From: Pseudomonas fuscovaginae SE-1
GTDB taxonomy: Bacteria > Pseudomonadota > Gammaproteobacteria > Pseudomonadales > Pseudomonadaceae
Assembly: GCF_000364705.1 (NCBI RefSeq)
Contig: NZ_AQOH01000204.1
Location: 25,122 to 89,121 of the forward strand
Length of the DNA stretch: 64,000 nucleotides
Reading direction: 5' to 3'
The notes beneath the pieces are model-generated. The model searched no databases. It saw only the letters and a program-made list of their open reading frames with translations, and was not told the DNA's origin. How positions within the stretch are numbered: position 1 is the first letter of the stretch; each line of letters begins with the position of its first letter. This document shows positions 1 to 9,219 of the stretch, in pieces. Position numbers and translations under genes: made by a program.

Positions 1-172
1 CAGAAGCGAGTGTGGTTCGTTGAAGCTTGAGGGCATTGCTTTCGGAATCGATCCCGAGGCCTGGGCGAACGCGCGGGTAGAGTGGGTCGAGTTGGCTTAC
101 AAGTTGGACGTCAACGAATACCAAGGCAAGGAAACCGTCCAACTGAAGATCGATCATATCGAACCGCGCTGA
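1..172 (+). CDS. recJ: RecJ single-stranded-DNA exonuclease, 3' end only
   Basis: Only the last 56 or so codons are present, read in the frame that starts at base 2 and stops at TGA 170-172. The tail contains the segment VELAYKLDVNEYQGKETVQL and ends in IDHIEPR. This matches my memory of the C-terminal domain of pseudomonad RecJ, the 5'-3' single-strand exonuclease of recombination and mismatch repair. The catalytic DHH region lies outside the window. The call rests on this tail alone, so confidence is moderate. Confidence 0.75.
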   Translation, partial: RSECGSLKLEGIAFGIDPEAWANARVEWVELAYKLDVNEYQGKETVQLKIDHIEPR

Positions 173-358
173 TATACGCAGCGTTTGAACCCTCCGGTGT
201 CCGCCATTGTCGACTAGGCTCTAAGCACTGTCTGAATGGTCTTGTGACGTTGTCTTCCTTTCCACCCGCCGGGGGGGCGGCCATCTACTTCGATCATGTC
301 ACTCGCCGACGTTCTCACAGAACCCTGGAGCCAGCCCACTTGATTTGAGAGGTGCCCC

Positions 359-1465
359 ATGAGTCTGCTGCTTGAACCCTATACCCTTCGTCAATTGACC
401 CTGGCGAACCGCATCGCGGTCTCGCCGATGTGCCAGTACTCCAGTGTCGATGGCCTGGCCAACGACTGGCACCTGGTTCACCTCGGCAGCCGCGCGGTGG
501 GGGGCGCCGGGCTGGTCTTTACCGAAGCCACGGCAGTGACCGCCGACGGCCGCATCACCGCCCAGGACCTGGGCCTGTGGAACGACGAACAGATCGAACC
601 GTTGCAGCGCATCACCCGCTTTATCGCGGCGCAGGGCGCCGTGGCCGGGATCCAACTGGCCCATGCCGGACGCAAGGCCAGCACGCATCGGCCGTGGCTC
701 GGCAAGCATGGCAGCGTCAAGCCGGAGGAGGGTGGCTGGACGCCGGTCGGACCGTCGCCGATCGCTTTCGACCCACAGCACACCCAGCCTGTACAACTCG
801 ACGAGGGGCAGATCGCCGATGTGATCGGGGCCTTCGTCGCGGCGGCTCGACGCGCGCTGGTCGCCGGCTTCAAGGTGGCCGAGGTGCATGCCGCCCATGG
901 CTACCTGCTGCACCAGTTCCTCTCGCCACTGAGCAACCAGCGGCGTGACCAGTACGGTGGCTCGTTCGACAACCGTATCCGCCTGGTCCTGCAGGTGAGC
1001 GAGGCGGTGCGTGCGGTCTGGCCTGAAGAATTGCCGCTGTTCGTGCGGGTTTCGGCCACCGACTGGGTGGAGGATGGCTGGAACCCGGATGAAACCGTGG
1101 AGCTGGCGCGGCGCCTGAAAGCCCTTGGTGTCGACCTGATCGACGTCTCGTCCGGCGGGACCGCCGCCAACGCGGAGATTCCCACCGGGCCGGGCTACCA
1201 GACCCGCTTCGCCGAACGCGTGCGCAAGGAATCGGGTATCGCCACCGGCACGGTCGGGTTGATCACCGAGCCGGCCCAGGCCGAACACATCTTGCGTACC
1301 TGCCAGGCCGACATCATCCTGTTGGCCCGCGAGCTGCTGCGCGATCCCTACTGGCCGTTGCACGCCGACGACGACCTGGGCGGACGCAAGGCCGTCTGGC
1401 CGGCGCAGTACCAGCGTGCGACCCATCGCGACCAACCCATCCATGAATCGGACCTGCGTGAATAA
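359..1465 (+). CDS. NADH:flavin oxidoreductase, Old Yellow Enzyme family (YqjM/XenA class)
   Basis: This is a 368-residue FMN-dependent ene-reductase. Enzymes of this class reduce activated C=C bonds of enals, enones or nitro compounds with NAD(P)H in the cytoplasm. The N-terminus has PMCQYSS, whose Cys tunes the flavin in the YqjM/thermophilic-like class. HAGRKAS follows, then the substrate-binding pair in HAAHGYL (HxxH) and the family block YGGSFDNR. The full TIM-barrel length fits the family (about 340-370 residues). The ATG at 359 is preceded by GAGGTGCCCC. It stands alone, downstream of recJ and convergent with the permease. The physiological substrate cannot be read from sequence; XenA-like xenobiotic or quinone reduction is the usual guess. 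Confidence 0.9.
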   Translation: MSLLLEPYTLRQLTLANRIAVSPMCQYSSVDGLANDWHLVHLGSRAVGGAGLVFTEATAVTADGRITAQDLGLWNDEQIEPLQRITRFIAAQGAVAGIQLAHAGRKASTHRPWLGKHGSVKPEEGGWTPVGPSPIAFDPQHTQPVQLDEGQIADVIGAFVAAARRALVAGFKVAEVHAAHGYLLHQFLSPLSNQRRDQYGGSFDNRIRLVLQVSEAVRAVWPEELPLFVRVSATDWVEDGWNPDETVELARRLKALGVDLIDVSSGGTAANAEIPTGPGYQTRFAERVRKESGIATGTVGLITEPAQAEHILRTCQADIILLARELLRDPYWPLHADDDLGGRKAVWPAQYQRATHRDQPIHESDLRE

Positions 1466-1747
1466 AGGCCATAAGGTGTTGATCGAGCGAGACCTGCAGT
1501 TGGGCGACCTGGGCCAGTGGCACTGATCGATCGCAAGAAACTGATCGAACAGTCTACCGTGTCCAGGCCGACCGCGACGCGCTGTTCTGCCTGCTGAACC
1601 AGCTGGGCAGCATGTCGCGGTTCTGATAGCCGATGAATGATCGTACCTGCGACAGGCCGACATCCTTGAACGGGAAGTCGCGGCGGGTGAGGTCTGTCTT
1701 GTTGCGTTAATTGCCCGAGCAACCGTCGTCGGCCCGGGCGATTGCCG
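1466..1747. other. Gene-free stretch between converging genes, possible decayed coding remnant
   Basis: I see no supportable gene in these 282 bases. Short open fragments exist on both strands. One on the plus strand ends at the TGA around 1625 and reads ADRDALFCLLNQLGSMSRF. One on the minus strand reads DFPFKDVGLSQVRSFIGY. Neither has a ribosome binding site or a family I recognise. They may be a decayed gene or plain chance in GC-rich DNA. Confidence 0.3.
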
Positions 1748-3229
1748 TTACCGGCTGATACTCCAGGCGTCGCCCGCTGGCGCGGTACCGCGGTCGTAGG
1801 GTTTGCCCAGCCACATGTAGAGCAGGCCGAGGCCGATGACGATCGCCGTGGTCAGGACCATGGCGTAGTTGGTGTACCACGGCGCATCCGGGGTCCGCGG
1901 CCAGGCCATGTTGACGATCGCGCTGACCCCGTAGAGCAGCGCTCCGATGTTCACCGGTAGGCCCCAGGCGCCGAGGTTGAACTGGCCACTGGGTTTCCAG
2001 CCGCGGGCCCGGGCGAACAGGGCGGCGAGCACGATCATCTGGAAGGCCAGGTAGATGCCGATGGCGGCGAAGCTGACGATGGTCGCCACCGCGTCCTGCA
2101 GGAAGAAGCCCAGGGCGATGATCAGCGCCGGCAGCACGCCGGAGACGAACAGCGCCGGGACCGGCACCTGGGTGGTCGGCGAGAGGCGCTTGAGCAGTTG
2201 GCTGCCGATGACCATCTCGTCGCGGGCGTAGGCGTACAGCAGCCGGCTGGCGGCGGCCTGCAGGCTGATCACGCAGGAGATGAACGAGATCATCACCACG
2301 CCCATCACCACTTTCGAGCCGACGCTGCCGAAGGCATTGTTGAGAATGGTGGTCACCGGGTCCTTGTCGGTGCCGTTGATCACCGCCTGCATGTCCGGCA
2401 CGGCGAGGATCAGCGCCAGGCAGGCGAACATCGCCGCGATACCGCCGATGTAGATGGTCATGCGCATGGCCACCGGAATGCGCTTGCTCGGGTTCGGGGT
2501 TTCCTCGGCCACGTCGCCGCAGGCCTCGAAACCGTAGTAGAGGAACATGCCGGCCAGGGACGCGGTGAGGAACGCCGGCAGGTAGGAGCCGTCGACGCGG
2601 ATGTCGAAGGTGTCGAGCAGCACGCTCAACGGCTGGTGGCGTTCGAAGACCAGCAGGTAGACCCCGACGACCACCGCGCCGACCAGTTCGCAGAGAAAAC
2701 CGAACAGGGCGATACGCGCCAGGGTCTTGGTGCCGCTGAGATTGATCAGGGTGGCGAACAGCGTCAGCACCAGGGCGATGACGATGTTGGTGTGGTTGCT
2801 TGGCTCGAAACCGAGCATGGCCGCCAAGTAGGGGCCTGCGCCGACGGCGACGGCGGCGATGGTCACGCACAGGGCGATGGAGTAGATCCAGCCGACCATC
2901 CACGCCCAGCGTTTGCCGACCAGGCGCCGGGCCCAGGGATAGACGCCCCCGGAGATCGGGAACTGCGAAACCACTTCGCCGAAGATCAGGCACACCAGCA
3001 ACTGCCCGCAACCGACCAGCAGGTAGGCCCAGAACATCGGGGGGCCACCGGCGGCCAGGCACAGGCCGAACAGGGTGTAGACGCCGACCACCGGCGACAG
3101 GTAGGTGAAGCCCAGGGCGAAGTTTTCCCACAGGCTCATGCTGCGATTGAAGTTCGAGGTGTAGCCCAGTTGCCTCAGTTGTTCGGCATCGCTGTCGGCG
3201 TTGGCGCCGAGATGGGGTTGTGCACTCAT
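1748..3229 (-). CDS. APC-superfamily amino acid/polyamine permease
   Basis: A 493-residue inner-membrane transporter of the amino acid-polyamine-organocation family with about 12 hydrophobic segments. The early block SPVVGVYTLFG (TM1 region, unwound helix) and the consensus FGEVVSQFPISGGVYPWARR after TM2 are typical of the AAT/GABA-permease-like branch; a GFEACGDVAEETPNP stretch also fits APC carriers. The start ATG has GGAG about 10 bases upstream. It is the last gene of a minus-strand cluster with two gamma-aminobutyraldehyde dehydrogenases and a YdcSTUV-type importer, so GABA, putrescine or a related amine is a reasonable inferred substrate. A hairpin pair lies between it and the upstream dehydrogenase, so it may have its own promoter. 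Confidence 0.85.
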   Translation of the reverse strand: MSAQPHLGANADSDAEQLRQLGYTSNFNRSMSLWENFALGFTYLSPVVGVYTLFGLCLAAGGPPMFWAYLLVGCGQLLVCLIFGEVVSQFPISGGVYPWARRLVGKRWAWMVGWIYSIALCVTIAAVAVGAGPYLAAMLGFEPSNHTNIVIALVLTLFATLINLSGTKTLARIALFGFLCELVGAVVVGVYLLVFERHQPLSVLLDTFDIRVDGSYLPAFLTASLAGMFLYYGFEACGDVAEETPNPSKRIPVAMRMTIYIGGIAAMFACLALILAVPDMQAVINGTDKDPVTTILNNAFGSVGSKVVMGVVMISFISCVISLQAAASRLLYAYARDEMVIGSQLLKRLSPTTQVPVPALFVSGVLPALIIALGFFLQDAVATIVSFAAIGIYLAFQMIVLAALFARARGWKPSGQFNLGAWGLPVNIGALLYGVSAIVNMAWPRTPDAPWYTNYAMVLTTAIVIGLGLLYMWLGKPYDRGTAPAGDAWSISR

Positions 3230-3349
3230 GGCGGTATTGCTCCGGAAGATCGGCGGATTCTGGCCGTTCGAAACCGTGGCCGGGCCATGGGGCCCGTCCC
3301 GGTTCGATGTTGTCGTGTTGGTTCTGGTTTACGGGTGGAGCGTCCATGA

Positions 3350-3396
3350 GACCGCAAGGCGGTCTGCCGCTGACAGGCCGGCTTCCTGCCGGCCTG
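3350..3396 (-). terminator. Two adjacent hairpins downstream of patD
   Basis: Two GC-rich stems lie between patD and the permease: GACCGC/GCGGTC at 3350-3364, and CAGGCCGGC/GCCGGCCTG with a 5-base loop at 3374-3396. There is no clear T-tract, so this may be a weak terminator or an mRNA-stabilising structure at the end of the importer-patD transcript. Confidence 0.4.
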
Positions 3397-3408
3397 CTGG
3401 CGAATCCG

Positions 3409-4833
3409 TCAGTGCTTGAACATCACATGGCGCACGGTGGTGTAGTCCTCCAGGCCGTACATGGACATGTCCTTGCCATAGCCGGACAGTTTCTGCCCGC
3501 CATGGGGCATCTCGCTGACCAGCATGAAGTGGGTGTTGACCCAGGTGCAGCCGTACTGCAGGCGGGCCGAGAGGCGATGGGCACGGCCGACATCGGCTGT
3601 CCAGACCGACGACGCCAGACCGTAGTCCGAGTCGTTGGCCCACTCCAGCACCTGCGCCTCATCGGTGAAGCGGGTCACCGACACCACCGGACCGAACACC
3701 TCGCGGCGGACGATCTCGTCGTCCTGCTGGGCGTCGGCCAGCACGGTCGGCTCGAAGAAGAAACCGGGACCCTCCACGGCCTTGCCGCCGGTCACCAGGC
3801 GGATGTGCGGCTGGGCGATCGCGCGTTCGACGAAGCCGACGACTCGGTCACGATGCTGGGCGGTGATCAGCGGGCCGAGTTCGGTCGACGGATCGTCCTG
3901 CGGGCCGTACTGGATGCTGCTCACGGCGGCACCGAGCTTCTCGACGAATTTCTCGTAGATGCCGGCCTGGGCATAGATGCGGCAGGCGGCGGTGCAGTCC
4001 TGTCCGGCGTTGTAAAAGCCGAAGGTGCGGATGCCCTCGACGGCGGCATCGATATCGGCGTCATCGAAGATGATCACCGGCGCCTTGCCGCCCAGTTCCA
4101 TGTGCATCCGCTTGACGCTGTCGGCGGTGCTGGAAATGATGTTCGAGCCGGTGGCGATCGAGCCGGTCAGCGACACCATGCGCACTTTCGGATGGGTCAC
4201 CAGCGGGCTGCCGACGCTCGGGCCACGGCCGAACACCAGGTTCAGCACACCGGCCGGAAAAATGTCGGCGGCCAGTTCGGCCAGGCGCAGGGCGGTCAAC
4301 GGGGTCTGTTCCGACGGCTTGAGCACCACGGTGTTGCCGGCGGCCAGGGCCGGGGCTATTTTCCAGGCGACCATCATCAGCGGGTAGTTCCACGGTGCGA
4401 TGGAGGCGATCACGCCCACCGGGTCGCGACGGATCATCGAGGTGTGGCCCGGCAGGTACTCACCGGCGGCCGAACCGCTCAGGCAGCGGCTGGCGCCGGC
4501 GAAGAAACGGAACACGTCGGCAATCGCCGGGATCTCGTCGTTGAGCGCGGCGCTCAATGGCTTGCCGCAATTGTCCGACTCCAGCTTCGCCAGCTCCTCG
4601 CCATGGGCCTCGATGGCGTCGGCGAGTTTGAGCAGCAGCAGCGAGCGGTCCTTCGGCGCGGTCTGCGACCAGTTGGCGAAGGCGGCGTCTGCGGCGCGTA
4701 CGGCGGCATCGACCTGGGCCTCGCTGGCCTCGGGGATTTCCACCAGCACACGGCCCAGGGCCGGGTTGAGCACGGGTTGGGCAGGGCCTTCGCCGGTGAC
4801 GAGGCGGCCGTTGATCAGCAGTCTGGTTTGCAT
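3409..4833 (-). CDS. patD: Gamma-aminobutyraldehyde dehydrogenase (PatD/YdcW)
   Basis: This NAD-dependent aldehyde dehydrogenase of 474 residues oxidises 4-aminobutyraldehyde, the product of putrescine transamination, to GABA. It follows E. coli PatD closely along its length, including [27 protein letters not shown] (general-base Glu) and [10 protein letters not shown], whose nucleophile is Cys280, the same number as in E. coli PatD. I chose the ATG at 4833 because AGGA sits 8 bases upstream and the protein then starts [12 protein letters not shown] like E. coli; an in-frame ATG 21 bases earlier is possible. It lies downstream of the YdcSTUV-like importer genes as in E. coli, separated from them by a REP pair. 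A paralogue lies at 9220-10710. Confidence 0.9.
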   Translation of the reverse strand: MQTRLLINGRLVTGEGPAQPVLNPALGRVLVEIPEASEAQVDAAVRAADAAFANWSQTAPKDRSLLLLKLADAIEAHGEELAKLESDNCGKPLSAALNDEIPAIADVFRFFAGASRCLSGSAAGEYLPGHTSMIRRDPVGVIASIAPWNYPLMMVAWKIAPALAAGNTVVLKPSEQTPLTALRLAELAADIFPAGVLNLVFGRGPSVGSPLVTHPKVRMVSLTGSIATGSNIISSTADSVKRMHMELGGKAPVIIFDDADIDAAVEGIRTFGFYNAGQDCTAACRIYAQAGIYEKFVEKLGAAVSSIQYGPQDDPSTELGPLITAQHRDRVVGFVERAIAQPHIRLVTGGKAVEGPGFFFEPTVLADAQQDDEIVRREVFGPVVSVTRFTDEAQVLEWANDSDYGLASSVWTADVGRAHRLSARLQYGCTWVNTHFMLVSEMPHGGQKLSGYGKDMSMYGLEDYTTVRHVMFKH

Positions 4834-4894
4834 ATCGATGTCCTCATGAGGCATTCACAGGTTCCGATGAACACCGTTTCGTTGACGCGGGTTC

Positions 4895-4972
4895 CCTGTA
4901 GGAGCGGGGCTTGCCCGCGAAGCTTTTAGCGATCTTGCGGATGCATTCGCGGGCAAGCCCTGCTCCTACAGG
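4895..4972. repeat. REP pair (REPIN-like), GTAGGAGCGGGGCTTGCCCGCG type
   Basis: Two inverted copies of a REP-type unit, CCTGTAGGAGCGGGGCTTGC and its complement, face each other around a short spacer and can form a long hairpin between ydcV and patD. The same unit recurs at 27992-28088 and as a half copy near 60067. Such elements are non-coding, usually intergenic repeats spread by a RAYT transposase elsewhere in the genome; no RAYT gene is present here. Confidence 0.85.
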
Positions 4973-4997
4973 TTGGGTGTTCATCCTGGTAAAGGGG

Positions 4998-5822
4998 TTA
5001 TTTGCCGCTGCCGGCCACGCTCTCGCCGCCACGGGTCAGGTAGTAGGCGCCGAGGATCGGCAGCATGGTGACCAGCATCACCAGCATCGCCACCACGTTG
5101 GTCACCGGTACGTCCCGTGGCCGGCTGAGCTGGTTGAGCAGCCAGATCGGCAGGGTGCGTTCGTGCCCGGCGGTGAAGGTGGTGACGATGATCTCGTCGA
5201 ACGACAGGGCGAAGGCCAGCATGCCGCCGGCCAGCAGCGCCGAGCCGAGGTTCGGCAGGATGATGTAGCGGAAGGTCTGCCAGCCGTCGGCGCCGAGATC
5301 CATCGACGCCTCGATCAGGCTGTGGGAGGTGCGCCGCAGCCGGGCGATGACGTTGTTGTAGACGATCACCACGCAGAAGGTCGCGTGCCCGACGACGATG
5401 GTGAACATGCCGGGTTCTATCCCCAGCGACTTGAAGGTCGCCAGCAGGGCGATGCCGGTGATGATCCCTGGCAGGGCGATCGGCAGGATCAGCATCAGCG
5501 AGATGCCCTGCTTGCCGAAGAACTCTCGGCGATACAAGGCCGCCGAGGCCAGGGTACCGAGGACCATGGCGATCAGCGTGGCGATGGCGGCGACCTGCAG
5601 CGACAGCTTGATCGCTTCCAGCACGTCCGGCCGCGAGAAGGCCACGCTGAACCACTTCAGGGTGAAGCCCTGGGGCGGGAAACTGAACGCCGCGTCTTCG
5701 GTGTTGAAGGCGTACAGGAAGATGATCAGGATCGGGAAGTGCAGGAACACCAGCCCGCCCCAGGCCGCGATACGCAGGCCCAGGGACGCTCTGTCCCCGT
5801 GCTTTTCTGACTTAGAGTGCAT
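4998..5822 (-). CDS. ydcV: ABC importer inner-membrane permease (YdcV/PotC-like)
   Basis: A 274-residue permease of the spermidine/putrescine type with about six membrane segments. The coupling (EAA) loop that docks on the ATPase is visible as [20 protein letters not shown], and the family C-terminal block [16 protein letters not shown] follows. Its start overlaps the end of the partner permease by 11 bases, pointing to translational coupling. With the neighbouring ATPase, second permease and binding protein it completes a four-part importer in the same order as E. coli ydcSTUV. The likely ligand is putrescine or another polyamine, inferred from the adjacent patD; the exact substrate is not shown by sequence. 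Confidence 0.85.
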   Translation of the reverse strand: MHSKSEKHGDRASLGLRIAAWGGLVFLHFPILIIFLYAFNTEDAAFSFPPQGFTLKWFSVAFSRPDVLEAIKLSLQVAAIATLIAMVLGTLASAALYRREFFGKQGISLMLILPIALPGIITGIALLATFKSLGIEPGMFTIVVGHATFCVVIVYNNVIARLRRTSHSLIEASMDLGADGWQTFRYIILPNLGSALLAGGMLAFALSFDEIIVTTFTAGHERTLPIWLLNQLSRPRDVPVTNVVAMLVMLVTMLPILGAYYLTRGGESVAGSGK

Positions 5823-6759
5823 CGAAGGCCCCCAGGCGTTTGACGATGGACAGGTAGACGGCGATCAGCACGATCGGCACCAGAGTGAAGGCGGCCGCCA
5901 TGGGCATGTTGCCGATGGCGCCCTGCTGGGCGTAGACCATGCTGCCGACGAAGTAGCCGGGCGGGCCCACCAGTTGCGGCACGATGAAGTCACCCAGGGT
6001 CAGCGAGAAGGTGAAGATCGAGCCGGCGGCGATGCCGGGTACCGACAGCGGCAGGATCACCTGCATGAAGGTCTGGCGCGGCTTCGCCCCGAGGTCGGCG
6101 GAAGCCTGCAGCAGCGAGGGCGGCAGGCGCTCCAGCGAGGCCTGGATCGGCAGGATCATGAACGGCAGCCAGATGTAGACGAACACCAGGAAGCGCCCCA
6201 GGTGCGAGGTCGACAGGGTGCTGCCCCCGACGCCGGGAATGCCCAGTACGAACTGCAGCAGCGGTTCCAGGCCCAGGTGCTGGACGAACCACTGGGCGAC
6301 GCCGCCCTTGGCCAGCAGCAGGGTCCAGGCATAGGCCTTGACGATGTAGCTGGCCCACATCGGCATCATTACCGCGATGTAGAAGAACGCCTTGGTCTTG
6401 CCGCTGGTGTAGCGCGCCATGTAGTAGGCGATCGGGAACGCGACGATCCCGGCGGCGATCGATACCGCCACCGCCATGCTCAGGGTACGCACGATGATGT
6501 CGAAGTTCGCCGGATTGAACAGCGCTGCGAAGTTCGCCAGGGTCAGGTCCGGGGTGACCGCCATGGTGAAGTCGTCGAAGGTGTAGAAGCCCTGCCAGAG
6601 CAGGGTCAGCAGTGAGCCGAGGTAGATCGCGCCGAACCAGATCAGCGGCGGTACCAGCAGCAGCGCCAGGTAGAAGTTGGGCCGGCGGTAGAGCAGGTTG
6701 GAGAACCTGCGCAGGGGCGACGGACTGGCCGTCGTCGAGTTCAGGGCCAGGCTGCTCAT
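5812..6759 (-). CDS. ydcU: ABC importer inner-membrane permease (YdcU/PotB-like)
   Basis: A 315-residue permease with an N-terminal cytoplasmic stretch, a first membrane segment around [14 protein letters not shown] and a long periplasmic region before the transport core, as in PotB. The EAA loop reads [20 protein letters not shown]. The ATG lies one base past the TGA of the ATPase gene, with GAGG about 7 bases upstream, so it is read from the same message. It pairs with the downstream permease at 4998-5822 to form the translocation channel. Family and position make the subunit role firm; substrate is inferred only. Confidence 0.85.
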   Translation of the reverse strand: MSSLALNSTTASPSPLRRFSNLLYRRPNFYLALLLVPPLIWFGAIYLGSLLTLLWQGFYTFDDFTMAVTPDLTLANFAALFNPANFDIIVRTLSMAVAVSIAAGIVAFPIAYYMARYTSGKTKAFFYIAVMMPMWASYIVKAYAWTLLLAKGGVAQWFVQHLGLEPLLQFVLGIPGVGGSTLSTSHLGRFLVFVYIWLPFMILPIQASLERLPPSLLQASADLGAKPRQTFMQVILPLSVPGIAAGSIFTFSLTLGDFIVPQLVGPPGYFVGSMVYAQQGAIGNMPMAAAFTLVPIVLIAVYLSIVKRLGAFDAL

Positions 6760-6760
6760 G

Positions 6761-7786
6761 TCACACCTCGCTCGCCAGCTGGATCATGGCTTCCCGTGCC
6801 CAGCGCGCGGTAAGGCGCTGGCCGGTCTGGTGGCGGGCGCTGGTGTCCTGCCACTGGGTGTTGAGCTGGCTGATGTTGAGGCTCTGGCCGTTGTCCAGCT
6901 TCAGCTCGAAGCGGGTGGCGCTGCCCTGGTACTGGATGTCGTGGAGCACGCCGCTGACCTCGACCTCGTTGCCCTGGGCCGGGCCCTCGGCGAAACGCAC
7001 GTGCTCGGGGCGGATCGAGAAGGGTTGGTCACTGCCGCCCAACTGCCGGGCCAATTCGCCACGGATCACGTTGGAGGTGCCGACGAATTCGGCGACGAAG
7101 GCGGTCGCCGGTTTCATGTAGAGGTTGCGCGGGGTATCGACCTGCTCGATGCGGCCCTTGTTGAACACGGCCACGCGGTCGGACATCGACAGGGCCTCGG
7201 TCTGGTCGTGGGTGACGAAGATGAAGGTGATGCCCAACTGGCGTTGCAGCTTCTTCAGTTCGCTCTGCATCTGCTCGCGCAGCTTGAGGTCCAGGGCACC
7301 GAGGGGCTCGTCGAGCAGCAGCACCCGTGGGCGATTGACCAGCGCCCGGGCCAGGGCCACGCGCTGGCGCTGGCCGCCGGACAGTTGCACCGGCTTGCGT
7401 TCGCCGTAGCCGCCCAGGGCGACCATGGCCAGGGCTTCCTCGGCGCGTGCCAGGCGTTCGCCCTTGCCGACGCCCTTGACCTTGAGGCCATAGGCGACGT
7501 TGTCACGCACGTTCATGTGGGGGAACAGCGCGTAATCCTGGAACACGGTGTTCACGTCGCGCTGGTACGGCGGCAGCCCGGCGGCTTCCTCGCCGTGGAT
7601 GCGGATCGAGCCGGCGCTGGGTTGTTCGAAGCCGGCGATCAGGCGCAGGCAGGTGGTCTTGCCCGAGCCGGAGGGGCCGAGCATGGAGAAGAACTCGCCG
7701 TCCTGGATATCGATGGAAACCCGGTCAACGGCCTTCACTTCGCCAAACTGACGGGAAACGTGGGTGAACTGGACTGCAAGCGTCAT
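6761..7786 (-). CDS. ydcT: ABC importer ATP-binding subunit (YdcT/PotA-like)
   Basis: The 341-residue ATPase energises the polyamine-type importer. It has a Walker A GPSGSGKTT, the Q-loop region, the signature LSGGQRQRVALARAL, Walker B VLLLDEPLGALD and the switch His in FVTHDQTEALSMSDR, followed by a TOBE-type C-terminal domain with FSIRPEHVRF. I placed the start at the ATG 7786, with GGAG 9 bases upstream; an in-frame TTG 15 bases earlier is less likely. It is followed after one base by the first permease gene and is separated from the binding-protein gene by a REP-type repeat, which may lower its expression relative to the binding protein. Confidence 0.9.
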   Translation of the reverse strand: MTLAVQFTHVSRQFGEVKAVDRVSIDIQDGEFFSMLGPSGSGKTTCLRLIAGFEQPSAGSIRIHGEEAAGLPPYQRDVNTVFQDYALFPHMNVRDNVAYGLKVKGVGKGERLARAEEALAMVALGGYGERKPVQLSGGQRQRVALARALVNRPRVLLLDEPLGALDLKLREQMQSELKKLQRQLGITFIFVTHDQTEALSMSDRVAVFNKGRIEQVDTPRNLYMKPATAFVAEFVGTSNVIRGELARQLGGSDQPFSIRPEHVRFAEGPAQGNEVEVSGVLHDIQYQGSATRFELKLDNGQSLNISQLNTQWQDTSARHQTGQRLTARWAREAMIQLASEV

Positions 7787-7811
7787 GGTGCGGTGCTCCA
7801 AGAAGACATGT

Positions 7812-7957
7812 GTGGCGAGGGGGCTTGTCCCCGCTCGGCTGCGAAGCAGCCGTAGGCCGGTTACTGCGCTTTATCTGATGCAACCGGGCAGCCGGATTCA
7901 GGGGCGCTTTGCGCCCCAGCGCGGCGGTGCGGCGTCCCGACAAGCCCGCTCGCCACA
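7812..7957. repeat. REP-type inverted repeat, GTGGCGAGCGGGCTTG family, diverged copy
   Basis: Opposed copies of a TGTGGCGAGNGGGCTTG unit bound about 146 bases that contain smaller internal stems (GGCTGCGAAGCAGCC, GGGGCGCTTTGCGCCCC). The same layout, with the same small internal stems, is found at 39691-39821 and 51935-52065. This copy is the most diverged, with GGGGGCTTGTCCCCG in the left arm. It lies between the ydcS-like and ydcT-like genes. Confidence 0.8.
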
Positions 7958-7981
7958 GGTTTCGTTATTGCCGGGGGAGAA

Positions 7982-9133
7982 TCAGCGGCCACCCATGATC
8001 GCGATGTAGTCCTGGGTCCAACGGCTGTAAGGGACGAACTTGCCGCCTTCGGCTTGCGGGGTCTTCCAGAAGGCGATCTTGTCGAAGGTCTCGAAGCCGT
8101 TGGTCTTGCAGCCTTCGGCGCCGAGCAGTTCGCTCTCCTTGCACGCCGCGGGCACCGCCGGCAGGGAGCCGAACCAGGCGGCCACGTCACCCTGGACCTT
8201 GGGTTGCAGCGACCAGTTCATCCACTTGTAGGCGCAGTTGGGGTGCTTGGCCTCGGCGTGCAGCATGGTGGTGTCGGCCCAGCCGGTCACGCCTTCCTTG
8301 GGAATGGTCGAGGCCACGGGCTGCTTGTCGGCCTGCAGGCCGTTGACCATGTAGCCCCAGGAACTGGAGGCGGCGACGCCTTCGTTCTTGAAGTCGCTCA
8401 TCTGCACGGTCGCATCGTGCCAGTAGCGGTGGATCAGCGGCTGCTGGGCACGCAGCAGGTCGAGCACGGCCTTGTACTGGGTCTCGGTCAGCTCATAAGG
8501 GTTCTGGATGCCCAGTTCCGGCTTGGCCGACTTGAGGTACAGCGCCGCGTCGGCGATGTAGATCGGGCCGTCATAGGCTTGCACGCGGCCCTTGTTCGGC
8601 TTGCCGTCCGGCAGGTTCTGCGCCTCGAAGACCACGCCCCAGCTGGTAGGTGCCTGCTTGAATACGCTGGTGTTGTACATCAGCACGTTCGGGCCCCACT
8701 GGTAGGGGGTGCCGTAGGTCTGCTGGTTGACCACGTACCACGGTGCGTCCTTCAGGCGCGGATCGAGGTTCTTCCAGTTCGGGATCAGTTCCGGGTTGAT
8801 CGGCTGTACACGCTTGCCGACGATCAGGCGCAGTGAGGCATCGCCCGAGGCCGTGACCAGGTCGTAGCCGCCCTTGGCCATCAGGCTGACCATCTCATCG
8901 GAGGTGGCGGCGGTCTTCACACTGACCTTGCAGCCGGTTTCCTTTTCGAAGCCGGTGACCCAGTCGTAGGCCTTGTCACTCTCGCCGCGTTCGATGTAGC
9001 CCGGCCAGGCCACGATATCGAGTTGGCCTTCGCCGGCGCCGATGGCTTTCAGCGGTTCGGCGGCCTGGACGCTGGCGCTGGCCAGCAGGGCGGTGGTCAG
9101 TGCACTGAGCAGTGCGGTCTTGTGCGCGAACAT
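7982..9133 (-). CDS. ydcS: Periplasmic polyamine-type binding protein (YdcS/PotF-like)
   Basis: The 383-residue protein starts with a Sec signal peptide (a Lys near the N-terminus, a hydrophobic core, then SVQA before AEPLKAI). The mature part has spermidine/putrescine-binding features: LDIVAWPGYIERG near the N-terminus, YDLVTASGDASLRL and YGTPYQWGPNVLMYNT. It would capture the ligand in the periplasm and hand it to the permeases encoded downstream. AGAGGG precedes the ATG. It lies just downstream of a PatD-like dehydrogenase and upstream of the ATPase, the same order as in the E. coli ydc operon. E. coli YdcS has also been linked to other functions, so the ligand should be treated as inferred. 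Confidence 0.87.
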   Translation of the reverse strand: MFAHKTALLSALTTALLASASVQAAEPLKAIGAGEGQLDIVAWPGYIERGESDKAYDWVTGFEKETGCKVSVKTAATSDEMVSLMAKGGYDLVTASGDASLRLIVGKRVQPINPELIPNWKNLDPRLKDAPWYVVNQQTYGTPYQWGPNVLMYNTSVFKQAPTSWGVVFEAQNLPDGKPNKGRVQAYDGPIYIADAALYLKSAKPELGIQNPYELTETQYKAVLDLLRAQQPLIHRYWHDATVQMSDFKNEGVAASSSWGYMVNGLQADKQPVASTIPKEGVTGWADTTMLHAEAKHPNCAYKWMNWSLQPKVQGDVAAWFGSLPAVPAACKESELLGAEGCKTNGFETFDKIAFWKTPQAEGGKFVPYSRWTQDYIAIMGGR

Positions 9134-9219
9134 CGGTTTTCCCTCTTCTTTAATTATGGTCGGGGCAGTCGAACGGGGTAGAGCATGCCGCTGGCGGCTT
9201 CTTGTTAGGGTAGTGCGTG

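Noticed and set aside
299..1663. Long minus-strand open frame opposite the flavin oxidoreductase
   Set aside because: It runs antisense through a gene with clear family motifs, is Arg/Gly/His-rich and has no recognisable domain: a GC-rich shadow frame.
2198..4929. Long plus-strand frames opposite the permease and patD
   Set aside because: His/Asp/Arg/Gln-rich translations with no motif lie opposite confident minus-strand genes.
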